64,000 nt of DNA, from assembly GCF_004337985.1 (NCBI RefSeq), contig NC_043743.1:2960543-3024542 (forward strand), written 5' to 3'. Below are positions 15,701 to 27,548 of this stretch, piece by piece. Within the stretch, counting starts at the first letter, position 1. Each line of letters opens with the position of its first letter. Below the pieces are notes generated by a model that saw only the letters and a list, made by a program, of their open reading frames with translations, had not been told where the DNA came from and made no database searches. The stretch is from Pyricularia pennisetigena (lineage: Eukaryota; Ascomycota; Sordariomycetes; Magnaporthales; Pyriculariaceae). A program made the translations under genes and the position numbers.

Positions 15701-18700
15701 GGCATGCGTATATGCAGTCCCTGCATGCTGTAGTTCTCAACAGTTTGCGTTGCGGAATGCGGAATAAACGAGCACGCTACATCATGTCATGCAATGTCCA
15801 AGAGCCGCTGCATCGACGTTTCGTGCTTGCCATGTGGCCATGGCAGGATTTTAGACGATGTTTTCATTGTCTCTCCCTTTTTCCTTTTCCCCACTTGAAC
15901 GTGCGCAATCTCTTGCATTGCAACGTGAGAACACTCCAAGACGGCAGCCTACTTTGTCAAAATCGGCACCAGCTTGTGCGGGTTCCATCGTCGACAAAAT
16001 AAAATAAAATAAAATAAATAAAAGCAAGAAAATAAAGATAAAAATAAAGAAGAAAATAAAAGAAAATAAAAATAAAAATAAAAATAAAGAATGCTGCAAG
16101 AGGGCTCCCGCCTACGACTAAGCAAGGTGGCAATCTGTGGGGTTGGGGTTGGGCTTGGGTACAAAGTGCTACGCTACTTACCCTACTCATACCTCAATCT
16201 CGACACTTGACAGCAAAACCTCGGACCTAAGAGAGTCAGGTCCCAGGCCATGGCGTGTTCTTGGAATGGCGACCGACATCAATACTACGCTTGGGCCCCG
16301 AGTTTTTCATTGAGAAGATCTCGGGTACGTATGAGAACATAGCTAACTTTCGCCTACTACTAGCACTGACAAGTTTGAGTTTTTTTTAGTTTTGACACAT
16401 TCACTGGGTAAAGAAGCTCCTAACGGACTTGCCATGGAATGAATAAATATATCGTATCTAGGTACTCTTACTACTATTGAAAATAAAATAAAAGAAAAAA
16501 AAGGCGTTTTCTGCGATCCTGCCCAGGCCCTGTTCCATCACATATCTGCTCCTCTCCCTGGCGACCCCACTTGAGGCGCGTCACAAAGTTTCTTGAGAAG
16601 GGAAAAAAAAGTATGCACCTCCTTAAGGAAGGAAATCCGGCACATATACTATCGAGTAGTATGAATGGCTGCTATAATAGCAGCGGCACATAAGCCAGAT
16701 ATAAGTATAAAGGGACAAAGATCACGAGTGGCGATGACTCTCGTCTGGAGCCTCATATAGGCGCCCACGGTGCCTCATCAACACGCATGACTGGCTCATA
16801 CATCTGGATAAGGCAAAGTCAATTGTTGGCTTGGATAGGCGTATTGGGCATTCATCAGAGCCACACCTACTCGAGCAAGGACTTGGGGTGATTACGCGGT
16901 CAATCAATTATTCTCGGAGGAAAAAGGGCCCTGATCGTACCAAGAATGAAGCCAAAAGCATGGATAAATAGGTAACTCCAACTTTAACTCGTAGGTGAAC
17001 AAGAAAAGGTGAATCGATTGACAGACTGGGCGAGGATTCTAGACGTTGTTCTTCGCTTGGGGCATATTTGTAATGCTAACATAATGCCCATGATCATCAA
17101 TCGCTGGCAACCTTGCCTGGAATCACGAACATCCCACCGATACCTTACATATGCCGCTTGCGTCCCCAGTGTGATACTTTGTAAGTCATGCTACGTGTCG
17201 ATGCTGAAAGAAAGAGAAAAAAAAAGTTTCCATTTGTCCCGTGCGAAACACCGTTAAAAGAAGATTTGTTGCAGTTCAGACACTGACACATCACACAAGA
17301 CAACGGCACAATGGAAGCGGGAAGATGACAGAAGATAAAAGTTTCCACATTCGCACAATGAGTATGGATCCAATCCCAAGCTCTTTCGGTGTGCCTGAAG
17401 TTATATTGTGTGATGCGATAGATATGAAAAGAGTAGAAGATGCCCTAGATGAGCCCCACAGGCAAACCGAGATCCCAGTATTACTGTGGTTTTTAGAGTG
17501 ACACCAGACCAGCGACGGCATTCCAAAAGCTCGGGGCGAAGTTACACTGACCCCGCCGCTCCAAACACATTCGAGTGACATTGCCATGTTTGAGGAAAAA
17601 TAATAAAAGGAAAGAAGACTAATGACACGCCCAGACATCACATCACATACACCCTGATGGGGCTCAAGAAGAATGCGGGGCAGAAAAAAAAAGTTGCCTA
17701 GCCTCGTGCTTTATTCATTCTAATAAAAAAGAAAAAAAAAGTGACAATCTTCAATCAATAGTTGGACTTTTTATGTTTTTATTTTTTCATTTTTTATTCT
17801 CTTTTGTCTGTGCAGTGGAAGCGAGGATAGATTGATTCGCCTTTCATACTTCAACGAAACCGTCGCATTCAATTGAACCTTGCGTCAAAGGAGAAGTGTG
17901 CCGAGTTGATCTCGTTCGGCTGACCGTTCGCTTCCGCTGCGTAAATCCCACCTTGGCTTTCCCAAGCAGGTGACATGGCTACTGCAACTTCGAACTAAAC
18001 CGCCTTAGCTAACCAATTCCACAATAAACAAGTTTCCCACTCACCCTGCGTAACTTGGAATTGGGGGTCCAAATGCATGCGAGTCGGGTAGCCTATTGGT
18101 GCATCAGAATCTATGCGCCGCTAACGGAATACCAAGATTCTGCCCGACTAAAACCACACACACACACACACACTCACTCACTCACTCACTTGCACACATA
18201 CGCACCGGATATGCAGGCAACGCTTGAAATAAAAAAGCATGCAACCATGACAGGTAATTTATGCTGTCGGGGGCGGGCCAGACCAGGCCAAGCCAGGTCA
18301 GTGTTCAGGTACATAGAATATCAAATGCATTTCAAATACCTCGAGCATTTTACTTCCCACCGATGGTAGTAAGTACAGTACTGTGCACACCTGCATCATT
18401 CCGCCGAGACCGACATCAGGTGATGTTTGCTGGGACATATTCTTAAAACTCATCCCTGGGTTGAACTTGGATGGACCTCTTTTATTTAATATGTTATGTG
18501 CCTTATTACGGCCATTTGGGGAGTGAGAGTTAGTTTTTGACATTTCGTGGGGCTTGCTCGTTTATGCTTGGGCTGACCACATCCGTCCCATCCATGCCAT
18601 GTCTCCCCTCCAAAACCTCTTCCCTTTCAAGGGCCCCTGATCCCTGACATGGGCAAGCTTGAGCTTTGACAGGGACACCAATGCGGTACTGACATGAACA

Positions 18701-19702
18701 AACGGCCAAAGTGCAGCAACAACTTCTTGCTCACGGACCCGACGACTGCGCCCTCTGACATCGGTTTGTCTCCATTCTGATACTTTGAGTACGTTACCGT
18801 CTTTGTTTTCTATCTATGTACGTACATTGCGCCCCACCACACGCGACCTTCTTTCTTTGATGTCGGCGAGAGGACCTACCTCCCTTCTCGGTTGGTATCA
18901 AGTTTTGCCAATGTCTTGTCCATGACTTTGTCGACTCGAGTGACTTTTTCTTCTTCTCTTTTTGGTAGCAAGATCGCTAGTAGCTAACTCCCTGTCTCTT
19001 TTTCTTGTTTACTTCTGCAGAGTAAAACTTTTTTTTTTCTTCGCTCAAACGTGTTTGCAAAACTCACAACCTACTCCTGGCCTTCGCCGACCTGTGGTAG
19101 GGCTTAAAATACCTCATCATACCGTGTCATGGAATATACCTTACCTAGTTGATCGATTGTATTTTCCACGCACCTCTCGTCGCACCCCCAGCCCACCTTT
19201 TCGAATGGACAATACCACCTCGGAACGCGCACCCACCTGGATCGACCCTCTCTCTCCTGGCCCTTGCACTCGATCCTACCTCACCTCGTCTCGCCCCCAT
19301 TCCCACCTTGGGTTATACAGGATTTCTGGATACCCAAATCTTGGGTTACCTCGATCGAACGTGCATTTATATATAACCCTAAGTTGCCGTCCGGGCCATC
19401 CTATCTAGTTCTGCTCTGTCTCATACAGCTTTGTGCAAACGAAAATAATATCTCAATCCTCGTTGCCGATCCTAGCTTTTACGCTAGCTACGCCTTGCAA
19501 AAGTTCCCTCTTGTTTCAAAGCAACTCCTTTTTTTTCACATCTTCAAGAAGCCTCACTACCACATCTTTCTCTTGCGACTTTATGCTGGGGCCCCGGCAG
19601 TGAAGAACTCCAACATCAGCATCTGATATCTACACTACTCAGCCCATTACTTCTCTCAACTCATCCAAATAGGAAGAAACAAAAGAAAAAAGAATCAGAA
19701 AA
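12760..19702. other. gene-poor region
   Basis: Nearly 7 kb without a gene I can support. It holds many homopolymers (T23 at 13328-13350 and others near 13568-13610, 13731-13743 and 14358-14371), AAAAT-type runs at about 15998-16090, a (CA)n/(CACT)n microsatellite near 18155-18190, and an unresolved gap at 14101-14121. The last 750 bp (about 18950-19702) are pyrimidine-rich on the plus strand, as in long fungal 5' leaders, and precede the 53-codon gene. Open frames are short, low-complexity and without domain signatures. Confidence 0.5.
14101..14121. other. assembly gap (21 N)
   Basis: Twenty-one N directly after a T8 run (14093-14100). The flanks suggest the unresolved bases were a longer T homopolymer. 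Confidence 0.95.
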
Positions 19703-19864
19703 ATGTGCGACTTCACCAAGAACTATTACATATATACCTCGTGCCTCGACCCCGGCGCGCACTTCTTCAGGACCTCGGTGGACGGCAGCCACAAGCACGC
19801 CTGTCCCAAGGGTCCCCACGAGAGATACATTATGCTTCCTGGCCAGTGTCCTCTGTGCAATTAG
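19703..19864 (+). CDS. small Cys-rich conserved fungal protein (53 aa)
   Basis: Single-exon ORF of 53 codons, starting MCDFTKNYYIYTSCLDPG and ending in LPGQCPLCN. Cysteines lie at about residues 2, 14, 34, 49 and 52, with the last two as a CPLC pair and His residues at about 20, 31, 33 and 39, so a small zinc-binding fold is plausible. The layout (MC at the start, internal C and HxxxCP, terminal CxxC) resembles a family of 50-80 aa uncharacterised proteins common in filamentous ascomycetes; I recognise the pattern but no function. Its GC-rich codon usage stands out against the AT-rich surroundings, and the initiator sits in AAAAATG after a purine-rich stretch. There is no signal peptide or membrane segment. 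A 750-bp pyrimidine-rich leader with several short upstream ORFs precedes it. Confidence 0.68.
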   Translation: MCDFTKNYYIYTSCLDPGAHFFRTSVDGSHKHACPKGPHERYIMLPGQCPLCN

Positions 19865-20423
19865 TGACTACAGCCACCAAGCATGATACAGTATCACGGG
19901 GTTTCCCTGCTCCCTACGGGCACCGACACGCAAAAAATAAGTCGCATTGAGAAGACCTCAGAGGGGACTTGGCGCACGACAGGATCGGAGAGGAAGCCAA
20001 GTCTACTTTTTGATTTTTGTTGTGAGTGCTCATACAACAAAGTTTCCCTGTCTTGCAACACCATCTTTTGGATTTGTGGCAAGAGAAACTGACATTTTAT
20101 GATCCGAAAGAGCAGTACCTACTAATACATCTCTGAGAACGAAAAGGAAAAAAAAAGTCATACGGATGATATCCGGAGCTCCCCGGATCTCCCCGAAACG
20201 AGCCAGATAAAAGCCCACACTTGCGACACAGCTTGCTTCTCTCGCCAAATTTTTCCTAATAGTTTCTCGGACTGGAGCCATCTTTTCTCGTCATTCTTGC
20301 AGCTTATTGCCTTTGTTTTTCCTCCCTAATAAGTTTCCGGGAGCTACCCCATGGCCTGATACTCCAAAAGAACTTCATGACTTACGAAGGCGTGTTCTTA
20401 TCCGGTTTCTTTCCGATCTCTTG

Positions 20424-20490
<67 letters not shown>

Positions 20491-21276
20491 GCTTTCCAAT
20501 GGCACGGCGTTCAGGCTATTCTTTTTTGGGAGGACCCTTTGAGTTTCGGCGATACCCAAGCTCAGTTTCGTTTTTTGCTTCCTTCAGTATATGTCAACAG
20601 GGGTTGGTACTCTCTTTTGGTATTTGCAGCTATTTCTGACGACTTGGAACTTGCTTCCCCAAGGCTGGCCTTGTGTCAGTTACAAATCAAGAATAACAAG
20701 TACACAAACTAGGCTCTGTTAATTTCTTCAAAATAAAAATAAAGAAAAGTCAATAAGCGACATCAGTGACACAAGCTAACCGTTCCTCATCTATGCAAAC
20801 ATCTCATCGACAACAATGGCAATTTTTCATTCTATGAGAACCGTTCAGGCTGCCCGATTAGGGTGCAAAGGTTGCTTGAAAAAGGAAGTTGGAGCCGACG
20901 GCTAACTTTTCCCCCCGTCCCCATTTGGGGGATGAAGGCTCAACCATACTCCTGACAGAAGCAAGTACAGAGTATATCAGACCAAGAAAAGTATATTTTA
21001 AGTGCAACAGGCGGCAAGGCATGTCGGGTGAGGGGAGGGGGAGGCAATGCGGATAGCTCAGCCCTGGGCAAACTCGTCATCGGAGCCTGCAACCCAAAAC
21101 GGTCGCTAAGCCCTAGGCTTTTTCTTTTTCTTTTTTTTTTTCTCTCTTTTTTTTTCAACCCCTTCCTATATCTTGAAAAACAGATGTAGAGCCAATTAGA
21201 ATAAGGGAAGTTGATATCAGGAAAAGTCTAGTCAATGGGGAAAAAAGTAAAAACCGAAAACTCCATCACTGCCGGC

Positions 21277-21309
<33 letters not shown>

Positions 21310-22236
21310 TCATGTGGTAGTGGTGATCATTCAGATCATGCCTTTTGCCTCCACTTTCTCATATCGGCCGTACTAATTGGGGATCAAAGGTATATGGGAA
21401 AAAGTCTTTAGGACCTTTTCCCCACCCCTTCTCCGCTCGAGAGGATCTGATCTTGTCCATTCATCTTTTGTTTCTATTTTTTTCTTTTCCTTGGGACGGC
21501 TCAGAGAAAAAAAAGAGTAAACCCAACACACGGCAGGGAAAACTTCCCGAGTCAGGCTTGGCGATATACGTAAATGATATTGTTGGTCAGCCCCCTTGCC
21601 ACTCCGGGACACTCCAGGGGCGCCGAAAAGGGTTTATCGACTGCTGAAAAAGGCAGGACCGGTAAATTGTAGGGGGCTTCAGGAAGAACGTATCGCTCTG
21701 AGCCATTAAAGCGGTTCAAATTTTGGGGGCACGTCTTATCTGGTCAAAAAGACAATATCCTCCCCCACCGCTGGTTGACATTGACATTGACGTCTTGGCA
21801 GGGCGCAAACATTCCTCCCAGCGCCAGCCGTCCTGATGTGACGACAAACATACTTCGACGCTTTTTTTTTTTTTTTTTTTTTTGCAAAACTATCGTCCTA
21901 GACGATCAAAGATGGCCATGTAATCTAGAGTTTTGTCGTAATTTTCTCGCAAATGATAACGACGAGCGGGGCCCTTGAACAATAATATATTATTGGAGCA
22001 TTGGTTAGGATGCTACTAGCCACTTTTGTGCCACTGATGACGCTAATACCTTTTGCGCAGACAACTACAAGCCAAGTTTGTCACCACCTCCCTCCATAAC
22101 GATATCTGATTAGAACTGATTCTTTCTGGACAGAGAGACAGTAACAATAACCTCGGACGATCGAAATAAAAAAACAAAATGAAAAACACGAAAAATTAAA
22201 GGCTACTTTCGAATCCATTCGAATGTTCCTAATCAA
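19865..22236. other. intergenic, repeat-rich
   Basis: About 2.4 kb between the small Cys-rich gene and tRNA-Pro. It contains (TC)n, an A29 run (21279-21307), a T22 run (21862-21883) and other A/T-rich stretches. No gene recognised. Confidence 0.5.
20427..20487. repeat. (TC)30 microsatellite
   Basis: An uninterrupted TC dinucleotide repeat of about 61 bp, in a region without a recognised gene. Likely length-polymorphic. Confidence 0.95.
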
Positions 22237-22328
22237 GGCTCTAGCCGCGGATTGAACGCGGGACCTCTCGCAATCGTGCTCAGGAGTTAGAACCCTAAGC
22301 GAGAATCATACCACTAGACCACCAGAGC
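22237..22328 (-). tRNA. tRNA-Pro(AGG), intron-containing
   Basis: Read on the minus strand, the 5' acceptor arm GCTCTGG pairs with CTAGAGC (one G-U pair). It is followed by the D-arm GTCTAGTGGTATGA, anticodon stem CTCGC/GCGAG with loop TTAGGG...T (anticodon AGG), and T-arm CCGCG-TTCAATC-CGCGG. A 20-nt intron sits one base 3' of the anticodon, the canonical position. The mature length is 72 nt before CCA addition. A T-rich terminator lies downstream on the minus strand, near 22195. A second copy on the plus strand at 35227-35318 differs at only two positions. Confidence 0.93.
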
Positions 22329-24489
22329 TTGTTGGGGACCTTGGTGCGACAACGCGCCTGCATTCCTCAAAGCTACCGAATCCAGGTGCCGGCGAAAGAA
22401 AAGGAAAGGCAAAATGCAATCACTCGAAAGTTTTTTGTGGGGGTATGCGTCCTTGCGATGCATTAATGGTTCGAGGTGGCCCAGGGATTGAATGAGATCA
22501 CTCATCACCGATTCGCCGAGTTCAAACATCGTATCTGCCGTGCCCACGGTACCTCCGTCAAAAGTTTGGGCGAAATGCGTGCGGCGGCGAGATCAAGTAG
22601 TGGAGCATACATAGGACGCAGGGCTCATATGGACGTGGCGTCTATCGGACTGGATGAAGGGTGACAGCCACTTGGTAGGACCTAAGAACGAGAGACCCTC
22701 GTCGCCTCAAAGTCTGGGTCAAGTGAAAATCTGAAAACACCAGAAACACAGTCAAGTTAGACCTGGTGCAGGACGAGGGGGGAGTGCAGCGCCGAGGAGG
22801 CCTGTCGCCTCGCCAGCCCAAGTCCATCCATGGTTGTGTGGTCGCAAATACAATGGCTAGCCTTGATATAGGTAGGGGAGGTGAGCGCTAACCGGATGCA
22901 TGCCTGATCTGGAAAGGCTGTGGAGGTATAGTGGTCTATATCAGATCCAGAATGCGTTATATCAATACTTTGGGTCATCCTGATACTGCGGCTGGATGCC
23001 CATAAGCCCCGTCAAGGAACCTTGGTGAGCAAAGGGCTTTCCCTGCAGCCAAGAGGAATGATGCATCACCACTGACTGTATAAGTCTTGTAGCATGCTAC
23101 GCCGGATGATCCCCCTCGCGCATAAATTGATACAGTATGCATCAATATTAGTGACACCCAGGCTCGCCAAGGCCTTCCTGGACTGGACAACCGAGCCATT
23201 CAAAATTTGGTGTAACTCAATTACCATCCATGTATCGGTAGGTTAAGGAAAGCAACTTTACCCCCAGAAGCTATCAACCTGTGTGCTTGCTTGCTACTGA
23301 CGATATGAGCTGGATATGACAGCCACAAACCAGACCAAAGTTAGCCTTTACCCTTGTCGGTCTGTCAAATATATGCTGAGCTGGTTGTGCAACAGCTATA
23401 ACTTGATAGAAGCACCAAATATTGAAAGGAAAGATACTATTGGCTGACCAAATGTGGATGGATGGTAGTGCAGCCTGGAGCATATTGCAGGAGTCTATTT
23501 GTGGGAAAGGCTAACAGGCCATAGAAGAAGATAGGTGCTGGTGTTTTCGCCAACGGTTATGTTAATGGTTGTGTCTAGACCAAGCTGGTTGGTGAGGCTG
23601 CTGACGGACGCTACCTCCCAAGGGACTTTAGCCACTCAGCAGGGCTTGATTGATAACAACAGCTATGGGGGTAGTGTAGGAGTGGAGGCGATGCAACGTA
23701 ACCAAAGTAAAAAGTAGACTGCATATATAAGTCGCACCTTTTGCTCCGTCTTCTGTAAGAAGCTCCGAGTCTATGCCGTGGTCTGATGGCACCGATGTTT
23801 CTCTTAGTGCGGCACCAGGCTCGGTAAGCGTCAAAGGGGTGTCTACCATTGATGTTATCCAGTCCGCACCCGATGGCTGTGTGGCGTGCCCTACCCCAGG
23901 AGGCTTTGACTATTCGGGATTTCGGGAAGTGCGCAGGTACTGCAACTACCCTGGGGTGTAACAGTACCTACTGTCATGCTGGAAATAGCACGGCCGGTGA
24001 TGGGATATAAAAGGTTTGTTGTGACTGATTACTAAACCCCGGTTCGCTATCACTGCTGCTGTACGAGCATACATCGAGCCTTGTGGACTGTTGCGCCAAT
24101 GCCGCCTTCAGCTTCTAATGATATAAAAAAAAATATCGATGAATGCGCCCGAATCCCTATGGCTTAAAAGGTGATCAATATAGCCATCTTGTGTCACTTG
24201 CCTAAACGACCCTGGCTTGCCTGGACGTGAGGTACTTTTGTGTGCGGCTGCTACCGAGAGCGTGGTAAATTCATGCTTGAGATTACAAGTGTGAGTAGCG
24301 TGAGGGGTAGTTGGTGATTTGCATGCCTGGCAGGTATGCAAAAGTGAGGGCGCGGACTTTTTGATGGCGGGACATTGGCAGGGCCGTCTTCTGCTACTGC
24401 CTGTCTATGCTACGGATAGCACCAGTTTACATGGATTGCACTGCCCTGTCCATTGAAGCCGCTAGAGAGTTTCAGGGAAGTATTTGTAA

Positions 24490-24520
<31 letters not shown>

Positions 24521-25794
24521 GGGTGGAAGATAAGTTGTCAATATCCTGACGCGTTTGACTTTTGCGAAGCACCAAGCTTACCAAGGTTGATTAGCGTGCG
24601 TTTTGTCTGTTTGCCGTACTTGGATGGTCAAAATGATTACTCTGCTTTGTCTGGAGAGAAACTGCAGCTTACCTGGGGTACCTATCTGCATACCTAACTA
24701 TGTAGGCAAAGGAAGCCAATGCAACTAGAAACCCGTTGCAGACGTTGATCTCACCATTTAGCGTTAGTATAATGGAAGGTCGAGGAACAACAACAAACGA
24801 TGAAAGCCAATCACTAGCAATTGCGATCTTTAAATGCACAGCCTTGAAAGACAGCGTCTCCAAGGATCCCACTCTTCAAAATGTTGAAGCCGTGAAGGTT
24901 TTCAATCGAACCAATCAAATTCTTGCAGCCCATCAACAACGAGCAAGCTAACCACGGGGTGCTAGCCTATCTCATGTGCTTGCCGTTGACCCCTCAGCCA
25001 ATCAATCAATCAATCTCCTTCGTCATGCCTGCTCCGTCACAGATTGGCATGCCGCCTGCCTTAGGTGCCCCAGGTTCCTGCCTCCTTTGGGCGCATTGTC
25101 CAGTTTCCTTCAGGGTCTCTTTCCTAAACCAGATCCTCGGGACCGTGTATGAATCTCGCTCTTGGATCTTCCTCCAAACTCTGGTGGCAAGCGCAATGTT
25201 CTTCAACGCATTCGCAAAACATGCGGCGCCAGGCTGCGGTCGGCCCAGAATCCGACACAGAGATCCAGAAAGAGATATCGTAGCTCTCTCGGAGGATAAA
25301 TGCCGCCACATAAACCGTTCGACTCTGTGGCAGGATCTACAGTAGGCTTTGGTCTTTTTTGCTTCCATGTTGGGATTGTCGCCACTGTCAATTGCATCAA
25401 TTCCACGTTTTCGGATATCGACCATCTGGCTTCTATTGTCTATCTAGACTCTCCGTGTCTCAGCCTTGCCGCTTTATCCGATTTGTGGCGCCTTGTCTCT
25501 ACCGAGATACACAAATTACTTTACGCTTGCTTGGAGACAGCGCCAAACTATATCCCAAGGGCCAAGCACACCGGGCCGAGCTAAGGAGATAACCCGGCGA
25601 AGGCCGAAATCATGGGCCAGGTGATGGCATCATGACTGTCACTAGCCCAGTGTCTGGAGCAATATGTACGCCGGAGCAGTAGCAACACCAACATGAGTAG
25701 ATGTGCCTGGTTTGATTCGATCTCTCCTCTTGATTGAAAGCATGTGCCACAAGAATATGGTAACAATCAAGCAAGGTTCCTATAATCATTTACA
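22329..25794. other. gene-poor region upstream of the GPCR
   Basis: About 3.5 kb. Contains a T29 run (24492-24520). The longest open frame is a 139-codon minus-strand ORF at 25006-25425 (starts MVDIRKRGIDAID) with scattered Cys and basic residues but no recognised domain; I do not annotate it as a gene. The final part should include the GPCR promoter. Confidence 0.5.
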
Positions 25795-27473
25795 ATGGAC
25801 ACCTTTGTCCATGCCATTGTTCGCCGACACATACCTATTGGCATAACTGCGCCTCAAACTGATGAGGATCAACGGATACTGAGCATCGCAATCCTGGTTA
25901 CTTCATCATTGTCCATCTTGGGTGCCGGATGCATCATTCTCAGTTTCGCGGTACGTTGTTTCAACAGTGTTTCTGTCACTTTGCGAAATTTCTATGGATT
26001 CTTTTTTGCTCATGAGAATTTGTCGGGACAATAGACCTTTCAAGGCCTCAGGTTGTTTAGACACCGTTTGATCCTGTAAGATTCTAAACAGATCCACATG
26101 AAACTTTTATGGAATCTAACATTTTTGCAGAGGCCTAGCCATCAGCGACTTCCTGCGAGCCGTTGTGATACTCGTGCCTGCAGTATTAGATTTGGCAAAC
26201 CAGCCATTGACAACAGCCACGAATTACAGTGCTTGTGTCTGCGATGGCTTCATGGTTCAAACTTTTGTCACCCAGTCCGACTACTGGATATTGACAGTCG
26301 CAATATATACATTCATCATTGTTACGGGCCAAAAACAGACTGCAGCTTGGATAGAAAACCATCAACTTATTGTCCTTGCCATTCCCTGGGTTTTATCGCT
26401 CGCATCTGCTGGCATCAGCCTCACAATAGCAACCTACAATGATATCGGCTCCTGTAAGTAACCTCCTCCACTAGGTTGTTCGAGACAGACCGAACAAGGC
26501 TTGTGCAGGCGACATGTAAGGTTTCTGACTTGATGCATTCTAGGGTGCTGGATTCACGAGGAGAATATCAGGCTTTGGTATAACTTTGTACCCAGGTGGA
26601 CCATCATCGTGGCCATGCTGGTAATGTATGCGCGTATATCAGTCGTTCTTAGAAAGGCGCAGAAGGGCTTCGGCGAAGCGACCTCGAGGAAGACTACTGC
26701 CGCTCCTTCAACCTCAGGGGAGGCAGCCCCAGATGGACTCAATGCCTTTGAGCCGTTGAGTCTCGCAGAAGAAGGCGGTCGTTGTTCTGTCATAGAAAAC
26801 AGCAACAGGTTGAGAAAGGTATTTCAGGCCAAGAGGCTCAGGAGATGACATGAGACAAAAGCTGACCACCGATTCAACTCCAACTAGCTCGCTCGCCACA
26901 TGGCGCTGTACCCGATCATCTACATCATCATATGGATTCTGCCTACAGTAGTCGTCTTATATCATGTCTCGACGAATACTGCGGCCCCCTTCCCACTTCA
27001 AACTGTTGACAAGGTAGGTCTACAAGCTCTTGTCTGAATATCTTCACATCTCATACCACGGCCTCTGACATGCAATCCAGTCCTTTATTGTTATTCAGGG
27101 CTTCGTCAACGCCATTACATATGGTGTCAGCGAGTCATCCGTAGCCTGTTGGCGCACATTGTTATTCTCTCAAGATGTCGAGGAGATTGCTAAGAAGGAC
27201 GAATCGCATTTCTTTGGCTCACCAGGAAGGATGACAACAGAACCACGGAATTCCCGTACTTCGATTTCGCCGAGTCTCAGCATAAACTTGGCACGGGGCA
27301 GCCTTTCCAGCCCAATTTACGATGAACTCGAAAACAATGTCAACAATCACCACCACGGCGTCCTTAAAAAGGAGAGCGGTTCTCTTGGACTTGAGGACTG
27401 GGGAGATACATTGGACCACCCCGCGGAGAATATATCAATACTACGGACGAGCAAGACACCTGTTCCACTATGA
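25795..27473 (+). CDS. cAMP-receptor-like G-protein-coupled receptor
   Basis: Seven-transmembrane plasma-membrane receptor of the fungal cAMP-receptor-like class (Dictyostelium cAR / Neurospora GPR-1 type); the ligand is unknown. Six exons close to 437 aa: 25795-25950, 26035-26075, 26131-26453, 26544-26818, 26888-27013 and 27081-27473. TM1 is ILSIAILVTSSLSILGAGCI. The short second exon gives TFQGLRLFRHRLIL, joining to GLAISDFLRAVVILVPAVLD (TM2), the best check of the model. Later segments are DYWILTVAIYTFIIV (TM3), IVLAIPWVLSLASAGISL (TM4), YNFVPRWTIIVAMLVMYARI (TM5), MALYPIIYIIIWILPTVVVL (TM6) and SFIVIQGFVNAITYGVSES (TM7). A long third intracellular loop and a 100-residue polar tail follow, as expected for G-protein coupling. 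It converges with the DUF1308 gene 75 bp away. Confidence 0.88.
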
Positions 27474-27548
27474 GTTGATTGATTCTACAAGGAGACTGAA
27501 GCTACCTACTACAAACGCGAGGTCCGTGGACCAAATACCCCTCTACGG

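Noticed and set aside
15998..16090. AAAATA-type repeats as a possible CRISPR or satellite array
   Set aside because: Irregular simple-sequence slippage with no spacers or fixed unit; the organism is a eukaryote.
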